From Devosia soli (lineage in GTDB: Bacteria; Pseudomonadota; Alphaproteobacteria; Rhizobiales; Devosiaceae), in contig NZ_LAJG01000042.1 of assembly GCF_000970455.1 (NCBI RefSeq), positions 62,001-126,000 of the forward strand: a stretch of 64,000 bases of DNA, given 5' to 3'. The notes under the pieces are model-generated. The model worked only from the letters and a program-made list of their open reading frames with translations. It was not told where the DNA came from and searched no databases. Each line of letters begins with the position of its first letter. The stretch's first letter is position 1. This document shows, piece by piece, positions 62,987 to 64,000 of this stretch. A program made the position numbers and the translations under genes.

Positions 62987-63979
62987 TTAGCCCTGCTGAT
63001 ATCGAATGCGCGGATCGAGCCAGGCGAGCAGCAGGTCGCTCAGCAGCGTCCCGATCACCACCAGCACGCTCAGCATAAGGATAAAGCTCGAGGCCATGTA
63101 CATGTCCTGGGTCCTCAGCGCATCGAGCAGCAGCGGCCCGGTCGTTTGCAGCCCCATGACGATGGCGACGATCGTCCCACCCGAGACGATGTCGACGAAA
63201 ATGTCGTTCTGCCCCGAGACGAACGGATTGAGCGCGTGCCGCACCGGGTATTTCATCAGCAGGGCGAACTCGCCCTTCCCCTTGGCCCGCGCGGCTGTGA
63301 CATAGGGCTTGTGCAACTCATCAAGCAGATTGGCGCGGATTACCCGGATGACGCTCGCGGTGCCCGCCGTGCCGAGCACGATCATCGGCAACCACAGATG
63401 CCCGAGAAGATCGACGAAACGGCCCCAGCTCCACGGCGCCTCGACATATTCGGGCGAGAAGAGCCCGCCGACATTCACGCCGAACCAGGCAAAGGCGATA
63501 TACATCGCTGCCAGCGCCAGGAGGAAATTCGGCACAGCCAGGCCCAGAAAGCCCAGAAATGTCGCGAGATAATCACCGGCCGAATAGCGCCGCACGGCTG
63601 AATAGATGCCGATGGGAATGGCGACGACCCAGATGAACAGAAGGCTCGCGACCGAGAGCACAATGGTCAGCCCCAGCCGCGGCCAGATGACATCCTTGAC
63701 CGGCAGGTTGAACGAGAACGAAAAGCCGAAATCCCCGCGCAGCACGACGCCGGAAATCCAGTTCCAATATTGCACCATCACAGGCAGATCGAGCCCATAG
63801 GCCTTGCGCAAGGCCTCCTGCTCGGCAATCGGCATGACGTCGCCAGCCGCCGCCGACATTTCGGCCAGGCGCGTGACATAGTCGCCGGGCGGAATGGCAA
63901 TGACGAGAAACGAGATCAGCGACACGGCGATGAGCGCCGGGATCGCATAAAGGATCCGCCGTATCATGAATGAACCCAT
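62987..63979 (-). CDS. Peptide/oligosaccharide ABC importer permease (DppB-type)
   Basis: 330 residues, six transmembrane helices, an N-terminal periplasmic loop (PPGDYVTRLAEMSAAAGDVM) and an EAA-type loop (LLDELHKPYVTAARAKGKGE). The start follows AAAGGAGATCGGG. The binding-protein gene expected upstream is outside the window. Confidence 0.92.
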   Translation of the reverse strand: MGSFMIRRILYAIPALIAVSLISFLVIAIPPGDYVTRLAEMSAAAGDVMPIAEQEALRKAYGLDLPVMVQYWNWISGVVLRGDFGFSFSFNLPVKDVIWPRLGLTIVLSVASLLFIWVVAIPIGIYSAVRRYSAGDYLATFLGFLGLAVPNFLLALAAMYIAFAWFGVNVGGLFSPEYVEAPWSWGRFVDLLGHLWLPMIVLGTAGTASVIRVIRANLLDELHKPYVTAARAKGKGEFALLMKYPVRHALNPFVSGQNDIFVDIVSGGTIVAIVMGLQTTGPLLLDALRTQDMYMASSFILMLSVLVVIGTLLSDLLLAWLDPRIRYQQG

Positions 63980-64000
63980 CCCGATCTCCTTTCTACCAAG

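Noticed and set aside
1..64000. CRISPR array
   Set aside because: No regularly spaced direct repeats were seen; the repeats found are att cores, palindromes, IS ends and operator-like motifs.

Overview
The window reads as chromosome of a GC-rich alphaproteobacterium of the Hyphomicrobiales, possibly a Devosia-like genus. The basis is the gene content (Ugp-type and ribose-type ABC importers, F420-linked enzymes, MHYT-GGDEF-EAL protein, LigD), the codon bias and a CAU tRNA used as an integration site. The genus is inference; no rRNA is present.

Layout. 1-162: 5' end of an FNR-type regulator. 276-3626: copper module (copA, cueR, copZ-like chaperone, a secreted DUF305 protein) with two MerR-type promoters of 19-bp spacing. 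3771-8510: LacI regulator and a divergent ribose-type sugar ABC importer. 8580-11018: c-di-GMP signalling protein. 11127-16987: one minus-strand cluster with two F420-dependent luciferase-like oxidoreductases (one an F420-dependent glucose-6-phosphate dehydrogenase), CofE, and a FecBCD-like ABC importer. This matches the arrangement proposed for F420-0 uptake and tailing. 17139-29451: LigD, PBP1C with alpha-2-macroglobulin, a Nudix hydrolase, a response regulator and an SDR epimerase. 30124-37672: UgpBAEC-type importer, a TIM-barrel isomerase and GlgX. 37963-39196: a response regulator and a Crp-type regulator that overlap tail to tail.

39563-59669 is a 20-kb integrated island in the 3' half of a tRNA-Met(CAU) gene. 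It is bounded by perfect 46-bp direct repeats, with a tyrosine integrase next to the tRNA and matching pairs of TAGCACAG sites at both ends. Its cargo includes a MerR protein fused to a ligand-type domain, a GrpB/P-loop kinase pair, two tandem XRE regulators, a tRNA-guanine-transglycosylase-like (DpdA-like) protein beside a large unknown protein, and a serine recombinase. It also carries a PP2C phosphatase / Ser-Thr kinase / Ser-Thr kinase operon, whose kinases end in FHA-like and cold-shock-like domains. A three-gene ABC-3C-type conflict system lies at the right end; its DUF3732 ATPase gene is split by a 1342-bp IS3-family (IS2-group) element with a 5-bp target duplication. Removing the element and one duplication restores a 662-codon frame.

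59758-63979, beyond the island: a peptide/oligosaccharide-type ABC importer (two permeases and a fused double ATPase).

Most notable: the F420-0 salvage-type operon, the phosphatase-kinase-kinase operon with putative sensor domains, the IS-interrupted ABC-3C system, and the DpdA-like protein in the island.
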